A DNA stretch of 49,311 nucleotides from Williamwhitmania taraxaci (GTDB lineage: Bacteria; Bacteroidota; Bacteroidia; Bacteroidales; Williamwhitmaniaceae), in assembly GCF_900096565.1 (NCBI RefSeq), contig NZ_FMYP01000024.1, positions 1-49,311 on the forward strand. The letters run 5' to 3'. The translations under genes and the position numbers were made by a program. Below, piece by piece: positions 25,883 to 34,690 of the stretch; position 1 is the stretch's first letter; every line of letters starts with the position of its first letter. The notes below the pieces were generated by a model. That model had not been told where the DNA came from. It saw nothing but the letters and a program-made list of their open reading frames with translations, and ran no database searches.

Positions 25883-25917
25883 ACTTGGGCTGGGATTCTT
25901 CCCGGCCCAAGTTTTTT
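25883..25917 (+). terminator. Intrinsic terminator of the nqr operon
   Basis: ACTTGGGC (25883-25890) with GCCCAAGT (25905-25912) plus an inner stem GGGA/TCCC, followed by T residues. Confidence 0.85.
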
Positions 25918-25951
25918 AGTAACTTATCGTAACTACCGCGTTCAAATACTT

Positions 25952-25959
25952 TACCTTTG
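25952..25959 (+). promoter_or_regulatory. -7 box TACCTTTG upstream of apbE
   Basis: TACCTTTG lies between the nqr terminator and the apbE ATG (72 nt leader), so apbE probably has its own promoter rather than being read from the nqr operon. Confidence 0.55.
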
Positions 25960-26030
25960 CACGAAATCCACGGAGTGCAATTTCTACAATTGCCCGAATT
26001 GTTGGCAGTTGGCAACTAACACTGTTTACT

Positions 26031-27032
26031 ATGAAGCGATTTATTATGCTTGCCGCTATTGGGCTAACTCTATTTTCCTGTCAACAACCAAAGCACTACA
26101 TTTCTATAAATGGCTTTGCTCAGGGAACTACCTACTCTATTACCTATCAAGCCGATTCTAATTTTAATTATCAGCGCGAAATTGATTCTCTATTGGCTGA
26201 TTTTGATACCTCCTGCTCCATTTATAACGCCAACTCTATTGTTTCGCGTATCAATAGTAACGATACAACCGTTCGTGCCGACAAACATTTTACTGCGGTT
26301 TTTAACCTTTCTCGTATGGTATGGGAGAAAAGCAATGGGGCCTTTGATATTACTATCGGTCCCTTGGCCGAAGCGTGGGGTTTTGGATTCAAAAACAAGG
26401 TTAAGCTCGATAGCGCCATGGTTGACAGCCTAAAGGCTTTGGTGGGAATGGAGAAGATTCGTTTGGAGAATGGCAGTCTTATTAAGGCCGACCCGAGAAT
26501 GTTTATCAACCTTAACGCCGTAGCTCAGGGTTACTCATCCGATGTTGTTGCTGAGTTCCTCGAAAGCAAACAGATAATGAACTACATGGTAGAGATTGGA
26601 GGGGAGATTCGCACCAATGGTCTTAATTCAAAAGGAAAGGAGTGGGTTATTGGAGTCGATAAACCAGTAGATAATGCAATCCCTGGTGAAACTTTCCAAT
26701 TCCTTTTGGCCCTATCTGGGAAATCGGTGGCTACTTCTGGAAACTACCGCAAGTTCTACGAAGAGAATGGTGTTAAATATGCGCATACAATTGACCCTAA
26801 GAGTGGATTTCCTGTAAGACACACTTTGCTCTGCGCTACCGTTATTGCCGACGATTGTGGTACTGCCGATGCTTTTGCCACTGCATTTATGGTTGTAGGT
26901 ATCGATAAAGCAAGAGATATGATATCCACGTTGAAGGGTGTCGATGCAATTTTTGTTTACACCGATGCTCAAGGTGTTTATAAAACACTAGCAACCGAAG
27001 GAGCAAAAAAATTTATTATTGAGGAGGATTAG
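26031..27032 (+). CDS. apbE: FAD:protein FMN transferase ApbE (lipoprotein)
   Basis: Transfers FMN from FAD to threonines of exported or membrane flavoproteins. Here the obvious substrates are NqrB Thr218 and NqrC Thr213 just upstream. The N-terminus is a lipoprotein signal with lipobox LFSC (Cys17), placing the enzyme on the outer face of the inner membrane. Catalytic-domain landmarks: GFAQGTTYSITYQ, the acidic FAD region DFDTSCSIYNANSIVSRINS, DITIGPLAEAWGFG, FINLNAVAQGYSSDVVAEFL, YMVEIGGEIRTNG and the Mg2+-binding GTADAFATAFMV. Length 333 is normal. A likely own promoter precedes it, and a lipoprotein gene follows 83 nt downstream. Confidence 0.95.
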   Translation: MKRFIMLAAIGLTLFSCQQPKHYISINGFAQGTTYSITYQADSNFNYQREIDSLLADFDTSCSIYNANSIVSRINSNDTTVRADKHFTAVFNLSRMVWEKSNGAFDITIGPLAEAWGFGFKNKVKLDSAMVDSLKALVGMEKIRLENGSLIKADPRMFINLNAVAQGYSSDVVAEFLESKQIMNYMVEIGGEIRTNGLNSKGKEWVIGVDKPVDNAIPGETFQFLLALSGKSVATSGNYRKFYEENGVKYAHTIDPKSGFPVRHTLLCATVIADDCGTADAFATAFMVVGIDKARDMISTLKGVDAIFVYTDAQGVYKTLATEGAKKFIIEED

Positions 27033-27115
27033 GCTTCTTAGTCGTTATCTCTTATTTAATGCTTGTTGCAGGGCTATCTGCAACCCATTTTAATCATCAC
27101 ACCTAAGTATTTAGA

Positions 27116-27667
27116 ATGAAAAATTCTTTGATTGTGCTAGCACTTCTGCTACTCGTCGGCTGTAATCAGCAACGATCAGTAGTTGGATTGCCTAGACATA
27201 AGGCGGTAGAGCGCATTAAAATTGGGATGCCATTGCAGAAGGCTGTTGAGAAGGCAAGTGGTAAGGGGATTGTTGTTGAAAAGGCAATAATTCCTGCCTA
27301 TGAAGGTGAACCTGCTCAAGTTGAGTATCGTGCTTTTGAGGGGAAGAAACTGCTTTATACCTTTAATGCCGGACCAAATGGAGCGTCCCTCAATACGGTC
27401 TTTCGAATTGTAATATACGATCCAAAATACACAACTCCAGAGGGAATAAGTGTAGGTAATACCGTGAAAGATTTGCGCAAATCCAGCAAACTTAAGGCTG
27501 CCGATTTCAACCAAGATGATGGTCTCTACATAACTGCAAGTTCATTCGATGGTGGTTTTCTTTTGAATCTTGATACAAGCAAAGACTATAGTGGCTTTGA
27601 CTATGTGAAGCCAACAGTGGCTTCGCTTCCCAATGAATTAACTGTTAAGGCTATTGTGCTGTTTTAG
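27116..27667 (+). CDS. Hypothetical lipoprotein with BamE-like repeats
   Basis: Lipoprotein signal with lipobox LLVGC (Cys16). Two regions follow the G-M-x-x-x-x-A/V pattern of small BamE/DUF1131-like envelope domains: IKIGMPLQKAVEKASGKGIV and GISVGNTVKDLRKSSKLKAA. Each is followed by beta strands (KLLYTFNAG, GGFLLNLDTS). No enzyme motif is visible. The 183-residue protein lies 83 nt after apbE in the same direction and ends in an intrinsic terminator, so it may be co-transcribed with apbE, but no functional link is shown. Confidence 0.75.
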   Translation: MKNSLIVLALLLLVGCNQQRSVVGLPRHKAVERIKIGMPLQKAVEKASGKGIVVEKAIIPAYEGEPAQVEYRAFEGKKLLYTFNAGPNGASLNTVFRIVIYDPKYTTPEGISVGNTVKDLRKSSKLKAADFNQDDGLYITASSFDGGFLLNLDTSKDYSGFDYVKPTVASLPNELTVKAIVLF

Positions 27668-27689
27668 GATTTGGTGATATAGACAATTT

Positions 27690-27719
27690 AAGAGGCGGCA
27701 TTTTTGCCGCCTCTTTTGC
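27690..27719 (+). terminator. Intrinsic terminator after the apbE-lipoprotein unit
   Basis: AAGAGGCGGC (27690-27699) pairs perfectly with GCCGCCTCTT (27706-27715) around ATTTTT, then T residues. It lies 22 nt after the stop. Confidence 0.88.
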
Positions 27720-28060
27720 TATATAAACAAGGTGATGTAGTCTCTTCTTCTGGATATAGACTGTCTCGCGTATTGTCTGATTTTATTAACTTCTTCCATG
27801 ATTTGAATTTTTGAAACCGGTAATTATTTCAAAAAAACACCGTTCGTCAAAAAAATAATTGCAGAATGTCTTGGTGTTTTCAAAAATTGTCATAAATTGT
27901 ATCACGATTTTCTTGAAAAATGCGACGAATACTCAATGAAATCGGCCGTTTCTTAAAAAAATGATTATCTCCACTCTGAAACCCTAAAGAATATCACTAT
28001 AACTATTTCTTTTTTTTTAATACCCAAAAACCCTAATTTCTAACCTAACAACTTAAGACA
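27720..28060. other. AT-rich leader of the M6 protease gene
   Basis: A non-coding stretch of 341 nt, very AT-rich, with A/T tracts. AAAACACC (27834-27841) has an inverted copy GGTGTTTT (27873-27880). No TAnnTTTG box or terminator was assignable. Confidence 0.4.
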
Positions 28061-31000
28061 ATGAGAAAAATTCTATTGCTTAGCCTTTGCTTCTTATTAG
28101 CAGGCATGATGTTTAACCAAGCATGGGCAGTTCCTGCTTATCCAAAGCCTGTGAAATTCACTCAAGCCGACGGCACAACTGTAACCTTGATTATGCGTGG
28201 TGATGAGAACAGTAAGTGGGCTCAAACTACTGATGGTTATACTCTTTTGTATAACGCCAAGGGTGAATTTGAGTATGCCGTTATCGATAGCAAAGGCGAC
28301 GCTATTCCTTCAGGCGTCAAGGCAAGTGATGTTGCTCGCCGCAAGAGCAATGAGGTAGCCCTTTTACAGAACACTCAAAAGGGTATCGGTTTCAGCGAAA
28401 GTCAAGTCGGTCTTATTAAGCAAATTAAGCAGATACGTGCTAAGCAAAATGCACAGCAGCGTGCTTTCCCAACAACGGGCGCTCGCAAGTTGATCTGTAT
28501 CTTGATGGGCTTTAAGGACAAGGCCTTTACCAAAACCCAATCCGACATCAACAACCTTTTCAACCAAGTTGGTTACTCGGCTGGTGGTGCTACTGGTTCT
28601 GTAAAAGATTATTACAACGAAAACTCCTGGAATCAGTTTAACCTTACAGTTACCGTTGCAGGTCCTTATACTGCTGCAAATAATTTAAGCTACTACGGGT
28701 CCAATGATGCAAGTGGTAATGATATGTATCCTCGCGAACTTGTAACTGAAGGCGTTAATGCAGCTGATGCATCTGTAAATTTCGCCGATTTTGACAACGA
28801 CGGCGATGGTGCAGTTGATGGTGTTTACGTTTTATTTGCCGGTTATGGCGAAGAGGCTGGTGCCGCTGCAAACTGTATTTGGTCGCACGCATGGAATATT
28901 CCAACAGTTACTAAGGATGGAAAAACCATTAGCAAGTATTCTTGTTCACCAGAGTTAATGGGATCAAGCGGAACTACCCTTACTGGCATTGGCGTTATTT
29001 GCCATGAGTTTGGTCACGTTTTAGGCGCACCTGATTACTATGATACAAACTATGCTACTGGAGGTCAATTTGACGGTACTGGTGATTGGGATATGATGGC
29101 TGCAGGTTCATGGAACAACAACGGTCTTACTCCTGCTCACCACAACGCTTACAGCAAGGTGAAGGTATACGGCTGGGCTACGGCTACCGTTCTTTCTGCT
29201 GCAACTAACGTTACCGTTAATCCTGTTATTGGTAACCAAAGTTTCTACCAGATTAACTCGGCTACCTCGGGCGAATACTGGCTTATTGAAAATCGCCAAC
29301 AAGCCGGATTCGACGCCTATCTTCCTGGTCATGGTCTGATGATATATCACGTTAATAGTGGTGTTGCTTCTGCTTCTACGAGCAATAACATCAACGCAAC
29401 CTACCCACAGAAAATGTATCCAGTATGTGCAAGTGCTACTAGCAATCCTGGTTCTACTGCTGCTACTTACGGAACTATTAATGGTGGTGGATGTCCTTTC
29501 CCTGGAACAGGTGCAAAGACCTCGTTTACCGATGCTACTACTCCTAACATGAAGTCGTGGGCAGCTGCAAATACAGCTAAACCTATTACTGCTATTGCTG
29601 AAAACACCACAACAAAGGTTATCACCTTTGCCTTTATGGGTGGCGCTACAACCGCAACTGCTCCTACAGCAACAACAAATGCTGCTACCAGTATTTCTAC
29701 CACTAGCGCAACGCTTAACGGAAACGTAACGGCAAACAATGCAACTACTACCGTTACCTTTGAGTATGGCACAACAACCAGCTACGGTTCAACTGAAAAT
29801 GCTTCTCCTGCTTCAGTAACCGGTGCTTCGGCAACGGCTGTTTCTGCTGCACTTGCAAGCCTTGCTAATAATACTACCTATTACTACAGAGTGAAGGCGG
29901 TAAACTCGGTTGGAACTACCTATGGTGCTCAGCAAAGCTTTACTACTTCGGCTAATCCTTCTTCGTTGACTCTTCCTGTTACTGAAAATTTTGGAACATC
30001 AACTCTTCCTTCCGGATGGGCTACCCAAAATGTAGGAACTGGTATAACCGAGCGTTGGTCAATGTCTAATACCGCTAATGCGGGTGGTTCTGCTTACGAG
30101 TTAAAGTGCACTTATGTGAACTTGAGCCCTGCTACAACTAGAGTTATTACTCCCGCTATTAACACTGTAGGCGTTTCTCAGTTGACTTTGAGCTTTAAGC
30201 ATATGTTTGACGACTATGGCGCTGGTGCAACTCTTCGTATTCAAACTTCTACCGATAAGGTAAACTGGACTAATGCAACTTGGTCGTTGGCTTCGGTTTC
30301 CAATGCTAATGTTGGTCCTATTACTGTAAATACCACCATCACCAGCAGCCTTAACTCTGCAACTACCTACATTGCTTTTGTTGTGGATGGTAACCTCTAC
30401 CAAATTGATGCTTGGTATATTGATAATGTTTCGATCAGTGCTGCTACTGCGTCAACTGTTCCTACCGTTACTACTTCGTCTGTTTCTGCTGTAACTGCAA
30501 CTGCTGCAACTTGTGGTGGTAACGTAACTGCTGATGGCGGTGCTACTGTAAGTGCTAGAGGAATTTGCTATGGGACTTCTGCCAATCCAACAACCGCTAG
30601 TTCTACTGTTGCAAGTGGCAGTGGTACAGGCTCGTTTACTGCGAATGTTTCGGGTCTTGCGGCTAATACAACTTACTATGTAAGGGCTTATGCAACTAAC
30701 TCGAATGGAACATCTTATGGTGCTCAGCAAAGTTTTACAACAGTTAATCAAACTATTACCTATTGCACATCAAAGGGTAATAGTGTTACAGACGAATGGA
30801 TTGATCTAGTTCAATTTGCTGGAATCAACAGAACATCAGGTGCAGAGGCTGGTTACAAAGACAATACCGCATTGGTGGGTAGTGTAGCTCGCGGTTCTTC
30901 GGTTTCTATTTACCTAAGCGCTGGTTTCAAGAGCACTGCTTACACTGAGTTTTTTGCTGTTTGGATTGACTTTAACCAAAATGGTACTTTCGATGCTGCT

Positions 31001-31477
31001 GAGTTGGTTGCTTCTGGTTCTTCAAAACTGGCCACAACCCTTACCTACAGCGTTGCTATTCCAACAACTGCTCTTCTTGGAAATACCCGCATGCGCGTGA
31101 GCATGAAGTACAATGCTGCACCAACCGCTTGTGAGGCATTCTCCTATGGTGAGGTGGAAGACTATACCGTTAGTGTAACTGCTGCTGCAGGTGCTCCTGG
31201 TATCGATAATCCTTTTGCTTCTCAACTTGGGAATGAAGATCCTTCGAGTTTCACTGTATTCCCTAACCCAGCATCAAACCAAGTTACCATTCAGTTAAAT
31301 GGTATCGAGGGTAATGTAATGATGCGCATTTACGATATGCGTGGTGCAATGGTTAAGGTTCTACCTATTAACGGACGCGATACCGATGTTGATGTAAGTG
31401 ACCTTGCAAAGGGCGTTTACATTATTTCGGTTGACGAGGAGAAGGAAGCTATCAAGAAGCAGTTTATTAAACTGTAA
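28061..31477 (+). CDS. M6-family metalloprotease with adhesin-like modules and T9SS sorting domain
   Basis: A large secreted protease (1138 residues). The signal peptide ends QAWA at residue 23. The propeptide-like region PKPVKFTQADGTTVTLIMRG with WAQTTDGYTLLYN (about 26-100) is followed by an M6 catalytic domain with zinc motif HEFGH (315-319) in ICHEFGHVLGAPDYYD. Then come a fibronectin-type III-like module (~525-630), a jelly-roll or choice-of-anchor module (~635-795) with LTLPVTENFGTSTLPSGWAT, a second FN3-like module (~797-897), a GEVED-type domain (~900-1040; GEVEDYTVSV) and a C-terminal T9SS type A sorting domain (SFTVFPNPASNQVTIQLNG ... GVYIISV). It should be exported by the T9SS and act at the cell surface or outside. 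It is monocistronic with a terminator. Confidence 0.93.
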   Translation: MRKILLLSLCFLLAGMMFNQAWAVPAYPKPVKFTQADGTTVTLIMRGDENSKWAQTTDGYTLLYNAKGEFEYAVIDSKGDAIPSGVKASDVARRKSNEVALLQNTQKGIGFSESQVGLIKQIKQIRAKQNAQQRAFPTTGARKLICILMGFKDKAFTKTQSDINNLFNQVGYSAGGATGSVKDYYNENSWNQFNLTVTVAGPYTAANNLSYYGSNDASGNDMYPRELVTEGVNAADASVNFADFDNDGDGAVDGVYVLFAGYGEEAGAAANCIWSHAWNIPTVTKDGKTISKYSCSPELMGSSGTTLTGIGVICHEFGHVLGAPDYYDTNYATGGQFDGTGDWDMMAAGSWNNNGLTPAHHNAYSKVKVYGWATATVLSAATNVTVNPVIGNQSFYQINSATSGEYWLIENRQQAGFDAYLPGHGLMIYHVNSGVASASTSNNINATYPQKMYPVCASATSNPGSTAATYGTINGGGCPFPGTGAKTSFTDATTPNMKSWAAANTAKPITAIAENTTTKVITFAFMGGATTATAPTATTNAATSISTTSATLNGNVTANNATTTVTFEYGTTTSYGSTENASPASVTGASATAVSAALASLANNTTYYYRVKAVNSVGTTYGAQQSFTTSANPSSLTLPVTENFGTSTLPSGWATQNVGTGITERWSMSNTANAGGSAYELKCTYVNLSPATTRVITPAINTVGVSQLTLSFKHMFDDYGAGATLRIQTSTDKVNWTNATWSLASVSNANVGPITVNTTITSSLNSATTYIAFVVDGNLYQIDAWYIDNVSISAATASTVPTVTTSSVSAVTATAATCGGNVTADGGATVSARGICYGTSANPTTASSTVASGSGTGSFTANVSGLAANTTYYVRAYATNSNGTSYGAQQSFTTVNQTITYCTSKGNSVTDEWIDLVQFAGINRTSGAEAGYKDNTALVGSVARGSSVSIYLSAGFKSTAYTEFFAVWIDFNQNGTFDAAELVASGSSKLATTLTYSVAIPTTALLGNTRMRVSMKYNAAPTACEAFSYGEVEDYTVSVTAAAGAPGIDNPFASQLGNEDPSSFTVFPNPASNQVTIQLNGIEGNVMMRIYDMRGAMVKVLPINGRDTDVDVSDLAKGVYIISVDEEKEAIKKQFIKL

Positions 31478-31494
31478 TCACTCCTAAATGATAG

Positions 31495-31525
31495 AGCCCG
31501 TGCAACAATGCACGGGCTTTTTTTG
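31495..31525 (+). terminator. Intrinsic terminator of the M6 protease gene
   Basis: AGCCCGTGC (31495-31503), loop AACAAT, GCACGGGCT (31510-31518), then a T-run of seven. Confidence 0.9.
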
Positions 31526-31616
31526 TATTGTGGCTATTCTTCGCCGAATTGTTGGTCTTTTGTAGGAGTGAGGCGGTCAATCCTGATTACTATGCGCAAC
31601 TTGCCGTTTGAGTGTT

Positions 31617-32255
31617 TTATTCGAGCCTGTATACTCTTTGAACATCGGCGAGTATTGTCTTAAAATCAATATCCATATCTACTAACTCACCGTTTTGCAT
31701 GTTGTATATCCATCCATGTACCGTAGGGTATCCCTTCTGAATGTAACTCTTTTGAACGTAAGAAGTTTTTATGATATTCTTGCACTGTTCTACTACATTC
31801 AACTCTACAAGCCTGTTTATTTTTACATCGATGTTGGGCAGTTTTTCCAATTCGCAATAATGCATACGGTACACATCTCTTATGTTTCTTAGCCAATTGT
31901 CGAGCAGACCAAAAGATTCCTGTTTGAGAGCCGCTTGAACACCGCCACATCCGTAATGGCCACACACAACAATATGCTTTACGTTCAATTGCTCAACCGC
32001 ATACTGAATGATCGATTGCACGTTTAAGTCGTTGTTTGAAACTATGTTTGCGATATTTCTGTGCACAAATAGATCTCCAATCTCTAGCCCTGTAATTTTG
32101 TTTGCGGGAACCCTGCTATCAGAACATCCTATGTATAGGAAATCGGGTGATTGCGATTCGCTGAAATCGGAAAAGTAATTCTCGTTCTCCTTGTTCTTTC
32201 TCGAAACCCACTCTTTGTTGAGTTTGAAAATGTTATTGTACTTTGCCGATTTCAT
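31617..32255 (-). CDS. Beta-class carbonic anhydrase
   Basis: Interconverts CO2 and bicarbonate in the cytosol. The zinc ligands and catalytic pair are present: Cys44, Asp46 and Arg48 in YIGCSDSRVPANKI, and His100 and Cys103 in VVCGHYGCGGVQAAL. Length 212 is normal. The protein has no signal peptide. It shares the minus strand with the Sua5/TsaC-type enzyme upstream (gap 90 nt) and lies close to a class II-like PurE. That PurE would consume CO2 in purine synthesis, a possible metabolic link. It is convergent with the M6 protease gene. Confidence 0.95.
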   Translation of the reverse strand: MKSAKYNNIFKLNKEWVSRKNKENENYFSDFSESQSPDFLYIGCSDSRVPANKITGLEIGDLFVHRNIANIVSNNDLNVQSIIQYAVEQLNVKHIVVCGHYGCGGVQAALKQESFGLLDNWLRNIRDVYRMHYCELEKLPNIDVKINRLVELNVVEQCKNIIKTSYVQKSYIQKGYPTVHGWIYNMQNGELVDMDIDFKTILADVQRVYRLE

Positions 32256-32345
32256 GGGTATATATTTTAAGGTGCTACATATAACTCTTCATTCGATAGT
32301 TTTAAAAAGAAGGATGGCGTGTCTTTTGCTCGATAATCCTATTGT

Positions 32346-33323
32346 TTATGGCTCTTTATCGGGCGATGATTCGTTTTTCGTAAATCGGTAAGCTGCTTTT
32401 TTTAGGCGATCCATTATGGCCACCCCAATTCCCTGCAGGGGGATTGGCTCGGCAACAATAAAGGTGACATCGGACTCCTCGAGGCTGTGCAGCGTTCGGA
32501 AGAGATTTGTCGCTGCTTCACTCAAATTCCCAGTATGCGATAGATACTCCACCCGCTTGTAGCCTTCGCCACCCATCCCAGTGAAAGAGATGTACCCGGC
32601 ATTGGTCGTGTCGGCCATTGGCTGATAATCGCCTTCAATGTAAAGTGGTTTGTTTGGACTGTAGTGCGAGTTTAGCAATCCGGGCGAGGCAAAGAAGGGG
32701 TCGTTTTTCACAGGGCTAGTGGAGTAGGGCAGAACCGTTTCGATCTCTTGCCGGGTAATTACTCCGGGACGAAGAATTTTAAAGCCATCATCTTCAATGG
32801 CAATAACGGTAGATTCTATTCCAACGCTGGTTGCCCCACCATCTAATATGCAAGGGAGTAAGGGGAATTGCTTTCTTACATGCTGTGCTTTTGTTGGGCT
32901 CAGTTTTCCAAATTTGTTTGCGCTAGGGGCGGCAATCGGACATTGCGCTGCGGCAATAAGTTTTAGCGCTATTTCATTGTTTGGCATTCGAATGGCAACA
33001 GTTGGCAGTCCGGACGATACAATGTCGGGAACTAAATTGCTGCGAGGTAGAACTATGGTTAGTGGACCGGGCCAAAACTTGGCAGCAAGGGCTAAAACTC
33101 GCTCATCCATCTTCTCGCAAAGCAGCGCTAAGTCTTCAATTTTGCAAATGTGTACGATTAGCGGGTCGAATGAAGGCCGTTCTTTTTCTATGAAAATCTT
33201 AGCTACCGCCTCAGGATTAAGTGCGTTTGCTCCCAATCCGTAAACCGTTTCGGTGGGGAAGGCAACCAGTTCGCCTTCCCGTATTAACCGTGCCGCCTCA
33301 TCAATTTGTGCTTGTGATACCAT
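32346..33323 (-). CDS. L-threonylcarbamoyladenylate synthase (Sua5-type)
   Basis: Makes threonylcarbamoyl-AMP from threonine, bicarbonate and ATP for the universal t6A37 tRNA modification. The YrdC domain is clear: LIREGELVAFPTETVYGLGA, IFIEKERPSFDPLIVHI, FWPGPLTIVLPRSNLVPDIV, TVAIRMPNNEIALKLI, CPIAAPSANKFGKLSPT. The remaining ~120 residues are a Sua5 C-terminal domain (SPGLLNSHYSPNKPLYIEGD), which makes this the long Sua5 type (325 aa) rather than short TsaC. It needs bicarbonate, which the neighbouring carbonic anhydrase supplies in general. Start: MVSQAQIDEAARLI. Confidence 0.93.
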   Translation of the reverse strand: MVSQAQIDEAARLIREGELVAFPTETVYGLGANALNPEAVAKIFIEKERPSFDPLIVHICKIEDLALLCEKMDERVLALAAKFWPGPLTIVLPRSNLVPDIVSSGLPTVAIRMPNNEIALKLIAAAQCPIAAPSANKFGKLSPTKAQHVRKQFPLLPCILDGGATSVGIESTVIAIEDDGFKILRPGVITRQEIETVLPYSTSPVKNDPFFASPGLLNSHYSPNKPLYIEGDYQPMADTTNAGYISFTGMGGEGYKRVEYLSHTGNLSEAATNLFRTLHSLEESDVTFIVAEPIPLQGIGVAIMDRLKKAAYRFTKNESSPDKEP

Positions 33324-33443
33324 TAATCTGATCTGTAATGTTTGTTAGTGGCTATGCAATATATTTGAGAGAGTAGATTTTATAAACCAATGGGCAAGGT
33401 TGTAACGGATACTACTGTCCTCCGTTTTTTACAACCGCCACAG

Positions 33444-33929
33444 CTATGCCAACCTGTTTTTTTGCAGTTCGTCGTCGGCTTTTTCTAGTTCTGTCCTTTT
33501 TTTGTTTTGGTAGGCAACAATCATAGCGCGAACATCCTCGTTGCTTAGTGCAATAATTTTTGCCGCGGCCAAGGCTGCATTCTCAGGACTTAGTACCGTT
33601 AATGGTGCAACTCCCGATGGCATACGAACGCTTGAGAAAAGGTCGGTGCCTCCAAACTTATCGCTGTAAGGAGGGCAGGCAATAACTGGACAATGCGTTT
33701 GGGCATCGGTAAAGCCGCTTAGGGCATTGCTCATTCCTGCTATGGTAATGAATACCACATTCTCTTTCTCATACTCCTTTATTAGGTTGTAGCACTTCAG
33801 CGGAACCTTATGGGCCGAGGCGATTCTCAGTACCGCTTCAATTTCAAAACTATTGAGCACCGTGGCTATCTGGTTTGCCCAATCTAGATCGGCTTTCGAT
33901 CCCATGATTATTACAACTTTCTTGTTCAT
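33444..33929 (-). CDS. purE: PurE, class II-like AIR carboxylase
   Basis: PurE makes CAIR in purine synthesis. The 161-residue protein has the ATP-independent fold with the GSKADLDWANQIA loop, SAHKVP (His40) and IAGMSNALSGFTDAQTHCPV, then CPPYSDKFGG, FSSVRMPSGVAPLTVLSPEN and AALAAAKIIAL. SAHK, AGMSNALSG and CPPYSD resemble class II PurE (animal or Treponema type, which carboxylates AIR directly with CO2) more than class I (SAHRTP, AGGAAHLPGM). Class II activity would make PurK dispensable. It starts 30 nt after the XRE-cupin gene, in one operon with it. The neighbouring carbonic anhydrase could supply CO2. Confidence 0.85.
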   Translation of the reverse strand: MNKKVVIIMGSKADLDWANQIATVLNSFEIEAVLRIASAHKVPLKCYNLIKEYEKENVVFITIAGMSNALSGFTDAQTHCPVIACPPYSDKFGGTDLFSSVRMPSGVAPLTVLSPENAALAAAKIIALSNEDVRAMIVAYQNKKRTELEKADDELQKNRLA

Positions 33930-33959
33930 TTTGCTTCTATTTTAGGTTGGTATAGTGTT

Positions 33960-34511
33960 TTAAAGAGTAGGATGACTCGAAATCCATAGCAGATTGGCTT
34001 CGCTGTCGCCTATGTTATATATCGTGTGCTTATACCCCGAGTTGACGTAAAAGCTATCGCCCTGGCCGAGTAGATACTCCTGAAAATTCATCTCGATTTT
34101 GAGGTTCCCTTTCAGAATATGGTAAAAACTCTGCCCTACCGTAGCATTTAACAGGTTCTCGGAGCTGGTTTTGGGTGCAAAAACAATTAGGTGCGGTTCC
34201 ATTACCTTTTGCTGATCGTGGTGCGACAACAAGTAAAGCGTGGCACCGCTCTCGTTGGCTTGGACCAACTTCTTCTCCGAAAATGTCACCACCGGCTTCT
34301 TCATGTAGGTCTCGTTTTCCCCAATCAAGTTGCCTACGGTTGTTTGCAAGGCATCGGCTATCTTCTTCAGTGTAACTATTGATGGGAACGCCTTTGCCCT
34401 CTCTATCTGCGATATTAGGCTTGGTGTAACGCCTATGGTGCTGGCCAGATCATTTATTTGAATGTTCAGGTTTTCCCGCCTATTCCTTATCCGTTCACCC
34501 ATTCTTAGCAT
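33960..34511 (-). CDS. XRE-family regulator with C-terminal cupin domain
   Basis: An N-terminal helix-turn-helix of XRE type (RNRRENLNIQINDLASTIGV, TPSLISQIERAKAFPSIVTL, KKIADALQTTVGNL, about residues 8-62) and a C-terminal cupin (KGNLKIEMNFQEYLLGQGDS, FYVNSGYKHTIYNIGDSEAN) typical of the PuuR/SutR group, which senses small metabolites. An alternative Met three codons in (34502) exists. It heads a unit with purE 30 nt downstream and is divergent from the ABC exporter at 34691. A perfect AAAGTAAAT/ATTTACTTT palindrome lies 44 nt upstream of its start and is the likely autoregulatory operator. Confidence 0.9.
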   Translation of the reverse strand: MLRMGERIRNRRENLNIQINDLASTIGVTPSLISQIERAKAFPSIVTLKKIADALQTTVGNLIGENETYMKKPVVTFSEKKLVQANESGATLYLLSHHDQQKVMEPHLIVFAPKTSSENLLNATVGQSFYHILKGNLKIEMNFQEYLLGQGDSFYVNSGYKHTIYNIGDSEANLLWISSHPTL

Positions 34512-34555
34512 ATGCCAACCGATTTTAATTTCCTGGCATGAAAATTATACTTCAC

Positions 34556-34576
34556 AAAGTAAATCACATTTACTTT
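34556..34576. promoter_or_regulatory. Palindromic candidate operator between XRE-cupin and ABC exporter
   Basis: AAAGTAAAT (34556-34564), CAC, ATTTACTTT (34568-34576): a perfect 9-bp inverted repeat. A looser second copy, GTAAAT (34595-34600) with TTTTACTTTA (34611-34620), follows in the same gap. This is the right size and place for an XRE dimer site controlling both divergent genes. Confidence 0.6.
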
Positions 34577-34690
34577 AACGGCAAAATGAAACATGTAAAT
34601 TATTTAATCGTTTTACTTTATGTTTTGTTCGTTTTTCTGAACATCGCTCGTTGTTTCCTGTTGCTTCGGAATAGCTAAAATTCCTTTGCC

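Noticed and set aside
29108-31225. Several antisense frames under the M6 protease
   Set aside because: Explained by the Thr/Ser/Ala-rich repetitive codons of the sense gene; low complexity, no family features.
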